A program made the translations under genes and the position numbers. Positions 11,336 through 20,870 of a stretch of DNA of 64,000 nt are shown piece by piece (position 1 is the first letter of the stretch; every line of letters begins with the position of its first letter). The DNA comes from Hysterium pulicare CBS 123377 (Eukaryota; Ascomycota; Dothideomycetes; Hysteriales; Hysteriaceae), in NCBI GenBank assembly GCA_000467715.1, contig AJFK01000185.1, forward strand, positions 62,001 to 126,000, written 5' to 3'. The notes under the pieces were generated by a model. The model was not told where the DNA came from. It saw only the letters and a list, made by a program, of their open reading frames with translations, and searched no databases.

Positions 11336-12658
11336 CTAAGCCAAACCAGCCGCAGGAGCAGGCGGAGGCGGAGGCGCAACAGCCCTAGCATCCTCCTCAC
11401 AAAGCTCAGCATAATAATTCGGGATCGGCGGCTGCAGCAGCTGTTCCGCCCCCTTCTTCCCTATCTTCTTCTTCGCCAAACTAGCGGTAACCAACTCCGC
11501 CGTATTCCAAGCAAAATACTTCCTGCAATGGTTACAATACATATGATCGCAACCCCCATCCTTCTCAATCGCCATCTGGCATCTAGGACAGCGTTTCGCG
11601 CCACGCTGCTGCATCAGCTTCAGCGTCTTCTTTTCTTCGGCGCTGATGAGCTCGGCGTGGTGCGCGGCGCGGTATTCCTGGCACGAGAGGTCGGCGTGCC
11701 AGGGGACGTTACAGAGAGCGCACATGCGGGTTTGGCAGGCGGCGCAGACGACGTTGGGGAAGCCTGGGGTGCTGAATTGTTCAAGCAGGCCGACGGCCTC
11801 GCAGTCTGGGTTCACGCACTTGAGGGTTTGCGCCTCGAGCATGAAGACGTCGAACATTTGCGCGTCGTACTTCTCGAGCGAGGGGGTGGGCAAATAGCGA
11901 GTGATGAAATTGACTTCCCATTTGGTGGTGCAGCCGGGCTCGAGGCAGCCGGCTTGGACTTGCTCTGCGCCGACGTTTTCGAGGGTTGCGGCCATGGAGG
12001 CGCTGATGCAGGATTTGCAGACTGGATCGTTCCTTCGTCTGGGATTGCGGGAGAGATGCTGGACACATTCGAAGGGGATCTCGTGATTTGCGATAAAGCG
12101 TCTTTTCGACGGAACCCATTTGATGAATTCACTTGCATCCTTCTCTTCGACGCAGATGCGGCAGACCAGTGGCTTGGGAGGTGGTCGTGGTACGGCCAAC
12201 TTGGAGCGTTTTCGTCGGGTCCATGGATCGGCTCCCTTACGCTTACGTTTATGCTTGATGAGAGTTTTGGAAGAGTCGGCTTCTACTACTGTATCGTTTG
12301 CTCCGGCACCATCGCCAGCACTAACATCTTGCAACTCGGTTTCAAGGTCAGCCTCGCCTCTCAAGTCCGGCGTCGGAGTTAAAGTAATAGGTTCATCTAG
12401 TAGCTGGAAGGTATTAATGCCTGAGAAAGGGTAACTTCCTAGGGCAGGTGCTCATACCTGAGTATCCTGCTCAGGTTCAAGCAAACCAAGTGACTCCCAA
12501 TCTTCAGCCCGAGTGAACGTGCTCTGAAGACACTCCTTACATGTCGCATGAGAGCGTCCACCAGAGGCCTTCAAAGGATAGCGGCTTGAAAACTTGGTAG
12601 AGCGACAGAGAGCACACTTGTGTCGGGACTCATGACCGGGCTTCTTGATGGCAGCCAT
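11336..12658 (-). CDS. RBR-type (RING-IBR-RING2) zinc protein, probable E3 ubiquitin ligase
   Basis: Exons 12458-12658 and 11336-12403 give 422 residues; the 54-nt intron joins EPEQDTQ to LLDEPIT. An N-terminal zinc-binding module (CALCRSTKF ... CKECL) precedes a basic linker. The catalytic region follows in order: RING1-like (VCRICVEEK ... DPVCKSC), IBR (CVNPDC ... VVCAACQTRMCALCNVPWH) and RING2 (CPRCQMAIEKDGGCDHMYC). The cysteine in GGCDHM aligns with the catalytic Cys of RBR ligases such as parkin, which form a thioester with ubiquitin. RING2 then reads NHCRKYFAWNTA where the family has a final FCWxC pair, so the last two zinc ligands are missing. The C-terminus is Pro/Ala-rich. The gene converges with the trehalose gene. 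Ligase activity is inferred from the fold; the substrate is unknown. Confidence 0.8.
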
Positions 12659-13855
12659 GGTCAGTAGAATGTAAAGAAGGCGACGGAAAGGTAAGTGAGG
12701 TAGACAACTAGGCAAGTATAAGTAGCGCGTGATAGGAGCTTTCACTGAGACAGTTGTGAGTCAACAATATGGGGTAGAGGCGGAGCCTGACGGTTGTTGC
12801 CTAGCCACAGCCGGCTGGTTGACTGCCGTAGTAAAATCGTCTATATCTGAAAGCGAGGAGCATTGCTTAAAAGCCTGCGGAGAATCATGTTTGAGTGAGT
12901 TACCTATCTGTTCTCCGGTCATTGCCTCAAGGCTGCAGCCAAGTACTAGGCTGAAATGGGTCATCCGAATGCAGGCTGCCGCATCGTTGAGGGGGGCCGA
13001 GAGTGTGCCAATTGGTCCGTGGAACCTTATAGATCATGTTACACCAGGCTGAAGCTCCTTCAATACTCTAGAGTTGTGAATATCATCATCAAAAAGTGAT
13101 CTTCGTAAGATGGAGGAGCATAAGAGTGGTGGTCGATGCCTGGTCCCTGCACGGAATGGAAAATGTGAAAGTCCGACATGAAGATCTTAGCTTCTCTCCT
13201 TTCTGAGGACATTTCTCTCCATGGACAAATTTCCCGATTTTCTAAACTGGGCTTCATAAACTTGCAATCGAATCTGGCCACGCCAATCGCTATCTCATTC
13301 CATTATTATTCATCTCTAATGATACTTCCACGCCGATCTTATACTGACTTATGTAGCCTCACGTAAAATATAACACAGCATATCCGTCATGTAACTCATC
13401 CGAACTTGTCTATCATATCTGTTGTATTGAGTTGATGGCAGGTTCGAGTTGGCGTGGATGTGCAGTGGCTTCTTTAAAGGATTTTATAGAATTGATATCT
13501 GGATACAGGAAAGTTGGTATTTTGTTTTGCTTCACTGGTTTGCGAATGCGGCTTTTACACGTTATCATTTCGAGAGGTTGTACTTGCTTTGTGATGTTCT
13601 CTTTGCATTGAGAGCTTTGCCTAAGAGCCATTGTGATAGTGTACAGTGGACGGAGTTTATACCACATGTCAGGTAAGTCTGAATTCAGAATATTTTGAAG
13701 TGTGGAAAGTGAATAGCAAAGCTCAAGCTGGTAGGTGTAGTAGCCGTCTTATTGAGTGTTCTACTCATATTTGTAGTTGAATCCCGGAGTCCATCACATT
13801 CAATTGAAAGCTCCTACCACCTTTTAGGTCTGCTTCCTCCTTTCATTGTCAAGGT
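12659..13855. other. intergenic region
   Basis: About 1.2 kb between the promoter side of the RBR gene and the 3' end of the dienelactone hydrolase gene. Short open frames occur on both strands, but none has coding character or recognisable sequence. Confidence 0.5.
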
Positions 13856-14850
13856 TTACGAGAGGTACTTCTTGAACCACTCAATGCCTTGCTTCTCCGC
13901 ATCATCCATAGCCTTCTTGTCCTTCTCACTCGACCAATCTCCTCTCAGCGCGAATCCATGCACCTGGTCCTCATAGACTTTGACCTCGTTTGGAACATCC
14001 TTCTTCCCCATAATTCCCTTAATCTGTCCTATCTCCTTCTCTCCCAGCAAGGAATCCTTATCACCCAAGGCGAGACTAAGAGGCTTGGCGACAGGGTCAA
14101 AGTCTCCGGGAACGGCTACGAGAGACGGATGGCAAGCATACACAGCATCAACCTGTTGGCCCGGCTCCGTGGCATGAGCAGAGAGGATCGCATATCTTCC
14201 ACCCCAGCAGAATCCAATGGTACCAACTTTGTCGGTACCTGGAATCTTCCTCACTTCCCGGATGAATCCATCAATGATTGGCTTCGATACTCCTTCACGG
14301 TGCTTGACAAGCCAGGGCCCTAACGTGGCTCCGACCTTTGCGGTAGCAACAGTCTTCTGGACAACAGACATGGATTCGCGAGTCGGGAGAGGCGGCTCGA
14401 CATCTTGCAGGAACTCGATGGGTAGAGAGTCACCTTGGTGGACGTCGGGGATGTAGGCATAGAAGCCTGCCTTCGCGTATTCATCTGCTAGGAGACGGAC
14501 ATTTGGGAAGGTCCAGCCGAAGACTAAGGAGGGTTATTTATGAGTCTAAGAGTTCTAGATCACATGAAACCTCGCTGGCAGGGAAATATGTGGATGGAAA
14601 TTTACTGCTTAATACGTACTGTCCACAATAAATATAATCGACTTAGCTGTAGAACCACTCTCAGGCTCAGCAACATAGGTGTCGAGACCGGCTGTAGGGA
14701 CAAAATGTAAGTGTCAGTGGAGTCAATGTAACAAGGGTATGCAGGAAGGGATGAGGGAAACGCACCAATTGTACGAACGGAACCCGTTGGGTGACCTTCT
14801 TTCACTTTGCCTGAGAGACAGCATGAGCTCACTCCTACGCCCGTAGACAT
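13856..14850 (-). CDS. dienelactone hydrolase family protein
   Basis: Exons 14766-14850, 14620-14691 and 13856-14523 encode 274 residues, with junctions reading RTIGAGLDTYVAEP and IIFIVDIFGWTFPN. It is an alpha/beta hydrolase of the dienelactone hydrolase family, whose founding members open dienelactones in aromatic-ring catabolism. The catalytic triad can be read directly: nucleophile Cys158 in GFCWGGRYA, Asp in LGDKDSL, and His in DQVHGFALRGDW. The N-terminus SSCCLSG is typical of the fungal branch (CCLSG). The protein lacks a signal peptide, so it is probably cytosolic. The physiological substrate in fungi is mostly unknown. Introns are 74 and 96 nt. No aromatic-degradation partners are adjacent. 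Confidence 0.92.
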
Positions 14851-15411
14851 TTTCTCGATTGTTTATACGAGTTGTTGTAGTGTAGAATGGGAAGACGTAT
14901 GAGAGGATTAACGAAGGGCAAGGAGACTGAAAGTCTAGATACGAAGGTACGCAATTCAACCGGGTGGGGAACCAGTGAAGGTGAGGCTTGAAGGGAGGGG
15001 CACTGACGTGAATGCGGCTATCACCTCTACATGCAGCTTAGATCGACCAGTCGGAGAATATTAAAATGCATTCTTGCTCCGCGGCACTATTTTGTTGCGT
15101 AAACATGAGGTTATGGAGCAAAATCGACATCTGGAGATGTATGATGTCATAAATCACCGTGAAAGGGCCTGAGACTTGCTAATCATGATTACTAACTTGT
15201 GAACTGGTAACCAATGAGATGGGTTTCGCAGTCATCCCCCAGCGAAATCTGTACTGAAAGACGGGAATTTATAGTGGTGTACCTGAGTACTAACGATCGG
15301 TTGCAGACAAGAATCTATTACTCAGTGACAGAAATTGCGTGGTATCTATACTCCCTATTCAGAAACGCCGCCGCCATGCAGTAATATATACACAAAGCGA
15401 TACAAGAACAA
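14851..15411. other. intergenic region
   Basis: This 561-bp stretch holds the promoter of the dienelactone hydrolase gene and the 3' side of the membrane-protein gene. I see nothing else in it. Confidence 0.5.
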
Positions 15412-16684
15412 TCAAGCCTTCCACCTGGCTTCCGACCATCCGTTGGATTCGTCTTTCAAGCTCTTCTGAACCCATTTCGTAGTAATAATAGCCCAAACAC
15501 CACCCCAAAGGAATGGGATCGTCCATCCACACTAGCAGAATCAGCATCTGGCAACTCAAATTTCTGAGATCGATAGTTTACTTACCACGTATGCAGCATC
15601 TTTTTCAATAGTGAAAATAATCACAGTGGTAACAGCTGACATGATAAGTGCTCCAATGGCCCAGAAAAGGGTCAAACGATGAAGCATCTGTCTGAACATT
15701 CGACTAGCTTGGTACCGAAGGTTCAATCTCTGCCTGAATTCTGTTCCTCCTGATCCATCTACTGCGCAAACGTCTTCAATGTATGCATATATACCTGGGC
15801 GAAGTGGTGCACCCATTGGTAGGGACGAGATTCTGCAAGGCGCTCGCACGCCAGCAATGCGAAGTATGTCAAGTATAATGAGTTGAACACCAATCGCGAA
15901 TGTCATCGTCGGCGCAGGCATGGCGAGAAGCCGGATTGGAGGATTCTTTGGGATAGTTCCGCTGCTTGATATCAGTACTAGTCATTCAAGGCGAGTCGAA
16001 AGACATACACGATAAGTTCTACCATAACGAAGAACCATCCGACAGAAAGGTTCCAATGGAACCAATCTAAATAGAAGCGCCGAGCGCCAATAACTCGACA
16101 GCTGGAATTTCTTCTCCATAATCGACGGAAGCGGATAAAATATTCAACAATGGATACGGTCCCAAGGCAACCAGTGCTGATACTGAAGACTGCATACTTG
16201 TCAATTGACATGTCCATTTGACATACGGGACCAACATACCAGCATTCGGCGACAGTCCCGTCCCATACCAAAGACCAAAATATAGAGCGATGGGCATAGC
16301 CACACAATCCAATATAATAAGAGACCAAAATATCCAAATAGCCTTCTTTCGCGGTCTTAACGAGTAATTGAGATCAGGGGGATGGGTAAAATCGGCATCT
16401 TGAAATACAATTTGTGTGTTTGCGTATATCGCGGACGGATTCGCGGACGGAGCCCTGATAGAAGGGGCTGCACTTCCACCGCCCGTCCCTGTCTGGCTGG
16501 CGTTTTCTGCGAGAGGTAGGGCGGTGGTTGAATTGTTACCGTCGTGCTGGCCAGGTACCTGGAGAAGGGCCGTTGGTTGCGATGGCATTGGAGGTGTCAT
16601 GGGCCGCAACGGCTCTGTTGACGGAGTTGGCGTGGTCATCATTGCAAACTCATGTGAGAAAGAATGTGAAAAGAAGCTAATCAA
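15412..16684 (-). CDS. multi-pass membrane protein of unknown function
   Basis: Exons 16240-16684, 16009-16189, 15586-15961 and 15412-15531 encode 373 residues (359 if the start is the ATG at 16642). A Pro/Thr-rich cytosolic-looking N-terminus is followed by about six hydrophobic helices: WIFWSLIILDCVAMPIAL, CLGTVSIVEYFI, NLSVGWFFVMVELIV, MTFAIGVQLIILDILRIA, LFWAIGALIMSAVTTVII and IPFLWGGVWAIITT. The loop between the fourth and fifth helices carries SSLPMGAPLRPGIYAYIEDV, which looks conserved. All four exons join in frame through 47-54-nt introns. I recall similar unnamed proteins in ascomycetes but assign no function. The ATG pair at 16639-16642 is an equally likely start. Confidence 0.75.
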
Positions 16685-17060
16685 AAGGCAGGTGAAATGC
16701 GGTTAGAAAAGTATGGAGACCGTGAGCTTCGAATACAGACTTAAACCGGATGGTGACGGATGTACCGAGAGTTGTGAAGGAACGAGTGGAAGATAAACCA
16801 GGACATGCAGGGTGCGTTACGGAGACTTGAGATGCACAGTAAGCACGAGTAGTGACGTCGCTGAAACTTGGCCCTGCAGCTGCTGCCAAAGCCGTCGCTT
16901 GGCTGACAGCATGCTAAGACATTGCCATGCCCGCCCCATGAGCGCTTCCTACCTTTTACCCTGAACTGCATACCCGCTATTTCTATCCTGTTCGTCAGCT
17001 CGGACGCCGTTATCCGATCAACCTTCGTCTACCACCTGGAATATGTGACAGGAGCACAGT
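16685..17060. other. divergent promoter region
   Basis: 376 bp between the divergent membrane-protein and lipase genes, presumably holding both promoters. I recognised no specific element. Confidence 0.5.
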
Positions 17061-18239
17061 ATGGCCACCTACTTCAGGCCCTTGGCAGTATTTCTCTCGC
17101 TGGCGGCCATCGCTTCAGGCCTGCCTTCGCAAACACCTTTGATCCAGTCTGCAACCGGCAACGACACCTCCATATCCGTTAAGCTCTTTGCTGAGCTCGA
17201 AGAGTTAGCGCGAGTAGTCGACATAGCATATTGCGTGGGAACAGCTGGCCTGGGCATCCAGAAACCTTTCCAGTGCGTAAGCAGATGCGCAGAGTTTGAG
17301 AACTTCGAGCTGGTTACGGCATGGAACACAGGACCTTTGCTATCCGACTCTTGCGGCTACATAGCGCTGTCGCACCCTCCCTCACCTCCACGAATCATCT
17401 TAGCCTTCCGTGGAACATACTCCATCGCGAACACCATCGCGGATTTGTCCACCGTGCCTCAAGAATATGTCCCTTACCCAGGCGACGATGATGACGATAC
17501 GCATGACTCCGATTTTGTAGACCCCAAGATTGTCCCCCTCAAGCCCTCAGAGGATACCCCGCCACCAGCCAAACCACCAAAATGCGACAACTGCAGCGTT
17601 CACACGGGGTTCTATACCTCGTGGCTCCATACTCGCAAGGCCATCCTACCTGATCTGACCGAGGCTATTGAGAAGTATCCGGATTACACACTTACCCTTG
17701 TCGGTCATTCACTCGGGGGTGCTGTTGCTACGTTGGCAGGACTGGACTTCAAAGCACGAGGATGGGACCCTAAGGTGACTACCTTTGGTGAACCGCGCGT
17801 TGGCAACGCAGCCCTTATGATTTACATCAATGATCGATTCGGCGTTGCCTCAACCAACAGTTCAGAGCGCAAATTCCACCGTGTCACCCACGCCGATGAC
17901 CCTGTCCCGCTCCTGCCCCTCGATGAATGGGGCTACAAAATGCACAGTGAAGAAATCTTCATCAAGAAACCAGATCTCCCGCCTGCCGTAATCGATATCC
18001 ATCATTGTGTAGGAGACGAAGATCCGAAATGCATCGTGGGTGTTGATGCAGACCGCCCAGCTTGGGCCATTCCGTCAAGATTTAAGCTCTGGCAGCTCTT
18101 CTTCGCGCATAGGGATTACTTCTGGAGACTGGGATTGTGTGTTCCGGGTGGCGATCCAAAAGACTGGTATCGCAAATATCCGCAATATGAAGATGGGGGC
18201 GGCGAGGGTGGCGATGAAGGGGAGATCAATGAGTTATGA
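17061..18239 (+). CDS. secreted class 3 lipase (triacylglycerol lipase family)
   Basis: An intronless 392-residue ORF. The N-terminus (MATYFRPLAVFLSLAAIASG) is a clear signal peptide, so the enzyme is probably secreted. The lipase class 3 fold is shown by RIILAFRGTYS, the nucleophile elbow LVGHSLGGAVATLAG with Ser217, FGEPRVGNAAL, and HRVTHADDPVPLLP with the catalytic Asp (about 279-280). The catalytic His is probably in the C-terminal FFAHRDYFWR or the earlier IDIHHC. Several Cys residues (CGYIAL, CDNCS, CVGDEDPKC) fit disulfides in a secreted protein. An acidic/proline insert (PGDDDDDTHDSDF to TPPPAKPPK) lies between the oxyanion-hole strand and the nucleophile. It hydrolyses ester bonds of acylglycerols; true specificity cannot be read. 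Confidence 0.93.
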   Translation: MATYFRPLAVFLSLAAIASGLPSQTPLIQSATGNDTSISVKLFAELEELARVVDIAYCVGTAGLGIQKPFQCVSRCAEFENFELVTAWNTGPLLSDSCGYIALSHPPSPPRIILAFRGTYSIANTIADLSTVPQEYVPYPGDDDDDTHDSDFVDPKIVPLKPSEDTPPPAKPPKCDNCSVHTGFYTSWLHTRKAILPDLTEAIEKYPDYTLTLVGHSLGGAVATLAGLDFKARGWDPKVTTFGEPRVGNAALMIYINDRFGVASTNSSERKFHRVTHADDPVPLLPLDEWGYKMHSEEIFIKKPDLPPAVIDIHHCVGDEDPKCIVGVDADRPAWAIPSRFKLWQLFFAHRDYFWRLGLCVPGGDPKDWYRKYPQYEDGGGEGGDEGEINEL

Positions 18240-18546
18240 AAGATTGGGGTTTTATCACTATTGAGTTTTTGAAAAAGGCGTACAGCGCATCTTTGAAATT
18301 TGGCATCATAGGGTGAAAGCGTTTGAGCATTTTTTGGTCGTTTTCGTTTGCTACTTGGGCGTGGCGATATAGGCAAAAGAACACTATAATGAGCTATCAT
18401 TAATCCACGTCTTCACTTAAACTTTTCCGCGCTCATTCCACTATCTTCCATTCTTGTTAAGCCCGCAAAAAATTCCAATATCTCCAGAATTCTCCAACCT
18501 TCCGAGACCCACCAAGATTCCTTTTTTACCATCACATGCCAACAAA

Positions 18547-18861
18547 ATGTGCTCATCATCTCCCATCCGCTCGAAGCAGATGCGTGGATCAAAACGTCCT
18601 CACTCTCGCTCCGAAAGCCCCACTCTAGGCAGCCATACCCGCCAAAGCGACCCTGAGACCCTGAGCAAATTGACAGGCGAAGTGTCCACAAGGGTCGGTC
18701 CGAACGTGGAACCAGTACCAGGGAACGGGAACCATACTCGACATAAACGTGCTCAACGACGCTCCTGGTGGAAGAGAGTGAGGAAATGGTGCATTTTCAT
18801 CCTGAATGTGCCGCCGAACCCGGAGAAGCATCCGGAACTCTATCAATCGCCCAGATATTGA
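18547..18861 (+). CDS. small basic hypothetical protein
   Basis: A 104-codon ORF from ATG to TGA. The protein is Ser/Arg-rich at its N-terminus, with a basic-hydrophobic C-terminal stretch (RRSWWKRVRKWCIFILN). I recognise no family. Its last codons and stop lie inside the first unit of the 162-bp tandem repeat that follows. It could be a chance ORF or the remnant of a longer gene. Confidence 0.3.
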   Translation: MCSSSPIRSKQMRGSKRPHSRSESPTLGSHTRQSDPETLSKLTGEVSTRVGPNVEPVPGNGNHTRHKRAQRRSWWKRVRKWCIFILNVPPNPEKHPELYQSPRY

Positions 18862-19548
18862 GATTTCGGATTGGACTTCTGAGAGATGGTATTGGGGTTG
18901 TATGTGGGACTGAAGAAGTTGCTAGAAATTCGAAATTTAACTCTATCAGTACCTTTGGTACTCTTAAGAGTCAGACTTTGTACCAAACTCGCACAATAAC
19001 CAATTCTATCCATTGCCTAGATGTTGAGATTTTGGGACTTCTAAGAGATGGTGTTGGGGTTGTATGTGGGACTGAAGAAGTTGCTAGAAATTCGAAATTT
19101 AACTCTGTCAGTACCTTTGGTACTCATAAGAGTCAGACTTCGTGCCAAACACCCACGATAGCCAATTCTATTAATCGCGTAGACATTGAAATTGCGGCGT
19201 GGATTCAGAGTTAGACCTGAAATCAAACTGCCACAGTAAACAATTCTAGCAAACGCCCAGATGTTAAGATATCAGATTGGACTCTAAGTGTAGGTGTTGG
19301 AGTTTGTGTGTGCGGTTGAAGAAGTTGCTAGAGATTCGAATCCCACCTCTCTGTACGTTTGTCTTTGGTACTGTTAAGAGTCACACTTGGAACCAAACTC
19401 TTCGAGTACTCACCTCCCTCAGTACCACTGGTACTCTTCAGAGTCAGACTCGGGACCAAACTTCAACTCAATGTTGATCAGGCGCTCAAAGATGTTCTCC
19501 TGAAGGACCTTGGTTCGAGTCTGACTCTGAATGGCACCAAAGACAAGA
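18848..19548 (+). repeat. 162-bp tandem repeat with nested palindromes
   Basis: Two well-preserved units start near 18848 and 19010. Period 162 is measured from matching anchors at 18879 and 19041. A truncated unit starts near 19177 and a diverged one near 19252. Each good unit contains the 12-bp perfect palindrome ACTCTTAAGAGT, or a close variant, framed by TTTGGTAC and GTACCAAA in inverted orientation. At the right end (about 19508-19547) the same motif recurs inverted, and it can pair with 19430-19461 through a 16-bp perfect core. The open frames crossing it have no coding character. Confidence 0.75.
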
Positions 19549-19679
19549 CTTAGCTCGATGCTGCCATGCTGGATCAACTTTCGTAACATAAAACAGAAGC
19601 CCCCTCGCTCGTAATTCGAAATTTCTCATCTCACACTACCATACAATTTCTCAATATCAGACTTTGCTCCAAAAGCTTT

Positions 19680-19811
19680 TGTCATCATCATCATCCTCAT
19701 CATCATCATCATCATCATCCACCACCACCACCACCACCACCACCATCATCATCATCATCGTCGACGACCATCATCACCACCACCATCATCATCATCATCA
19801 TCATCATCATC
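19680..19811 (+). repeat. trinucleotide microsatellite (TCA/CAC)
   Basis: About 130 bp of TCA and CAC triplets in blocks, interrupted by a short GTCGACGAC segment. It ends directly at the ATG of the next small ORF and so would form its 5' leader. Homopolymeric Ser, Thr and His tracts read through it are artefacts of the repeat. Confidence 0.9.
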
Positions 19812-20108
19812 ATGTCTTTCCAAGGTCTCAGTCAGTCTCGGTGGGCCAAGTCTCCAAGCAGTATTCCTGCTGCCCCGAATCCAGACCAAAAAGCCGCCAA
19901 TGACCCCGTCGAGGTCCCCGGCACGATGGCCAGTATCGACCCCGATCCAAAGTCTCCTCCATCGGGCACTCCAACCCCTGTCGACACGTCCCCCCAGAAG
20001 GGACTCCGGCAATCCCGGTGGGCTACGGCCCCAGCGACACCACCACCAGTCGCCCCTCCCGCGCAACCAAATGGTCTTTCTAAGTCGCGATGGGCCGGGT
20101 CCTCCTAA
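19812..20108 (+). CDS. small protein with three GLxxSRWA repeats
   Basis: A 98-residue ORF starting at the first ATG after the microsatellite. The octapeptide pattern occurs three times, evenly spread: GLSQSRWA near the N-terminus, GLRQSRWA around residue 62, and GLSKSRWA at the end, joined by Pro/Ala/Asp-rich disordered linkers. The three copies differ at the DNA level while the Gly-Leu and Ser-Arg-Trp-Ala positions are kept, which argues for selection on protein. No family is assigned; the repeats look like short linear binding motifs. Confidence 0.55.
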   Translation: MSFQGLSQSRWAKSPSSIPAAPNPDQKAANDPVEVPGTMASIDPDPKSPPSGTPTPVDTSPQKGLRQSRWATAPATPPPVAPPAQPNGLSKSRWAGSS

Positions 20109-20119
20109 TGGAGGTTGAA

Positions 20120-20265
20120 TGATGATTTTTGGATGTTTTTGGGTGTTTTGTTTTTTGGAGTTTTGGAGTTTTGGAGTTTTGGAGTTTTTGGGTGTTTTTG
20201 TGGGTTTTTTTCGGAGTTTTTTTCGGAGTTTTTTTTTTGGAGTTTTCTGGAGTTTCTGGGGTTTC
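20120..20265 (+). repeat. G/T-rich low-complexity tract
   Basis: A run of TTTTGGAG-type units and variants, strongly G/T on the plus strand, directly downstream of the small GLxxSRWA gene. The open frames read through it on either strand are low-complexity artefacts. Confidence 0.8.
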
Positions 20266-20612
20266 TGGTGGGCTCAGCAGTAATGAAAAACATATTTCTG
20301 CTGACATAGATTTTGTTGGTGACGTCCTCGTGATCTGTGCTTGTGCGTATCTGGAATATTCGCCAATTGTCTTTTCCCACCTAACACGTAATAGGCTTGA
20401 GCTGAGCGATATCCTATAAATCTAGTTCGCCACCTGTAGAGGATCCGGCTGGTTGCTGTGGACTAATTAGCGCAAGGTATTACCTATCCGTTTAGATAGA
20501 AGGCTACTTAGTCTCTCTGTCTTATACTATAGCTGTCTTCAGGATTAGGTATAGGCTGCCTGGAACAACGTTGTCCGTTCCCATACGGTTCCAGCAAGTC
20601 TAGGTCGTTTCC

Positions 20613-20870
20613 CTCGCTCCGCACAATAGATTTGAGCTGCGTGAAGCTCCTCAAATCCAGTTCCCACCCTTTGGAGAGTATCCGCCTTCTCCTTTTCCAG
20701 CTTCCTTCTTTTGACGTCCTCTACTAACAACCATCTTTTCCTTCGCTCCGCACACCACATTTGAGCTGCGTGAAGCTCATCAAATCCAGTTCGCACCCTT
20801 CGGAGTATATCCACCTTCTTCCTTTCCAGCTTCCTCCTCTTAGCGTCCTCTAGCAATAACTATCTTCTCT
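20613..20870 (-). repeat. 129-bp tandem duplication encoding a 43-residue repeat
   Basis: Two units of 129 bp (anchors CGCTCCGCAC at 20615 and 20744) lie head to tail. On the minus strand the frame 20545-20856 stays open through both and encodes two copies of a charged helical 43-mer, including KRRKLERKKVDILRRV / KRRKLEKEKADTLQRV and TGFDELHAAQMWCAER / TGFEELHAAQIYCAER. The frame has no ATG before the first repeat, so it is probably a fragment or an exon of an unrecognised gene. Confidence 0.55.

Noticed and set aside
11528-12382. 284-codon plus-strand frame opposite the RBR gene
   Set aside because: Antisense shadow of a Cys-rich exon. The opposite strand carries the clear zinc-ligand patterns and splice sites.
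19664-19903. Plus-strand frame with Ser, Thr, Ile and His homopolymers
   Set aside because: Direct translation of the TCA/CAC microsatellite; not a protein.
20080-20419. Frames with Lys/Thr-rich or Phe/Gly-rich repeats near 20.1-20.4 kb
   Set aside because: They are translations of the TTTTGGAG low-complexity tract on the two strands.
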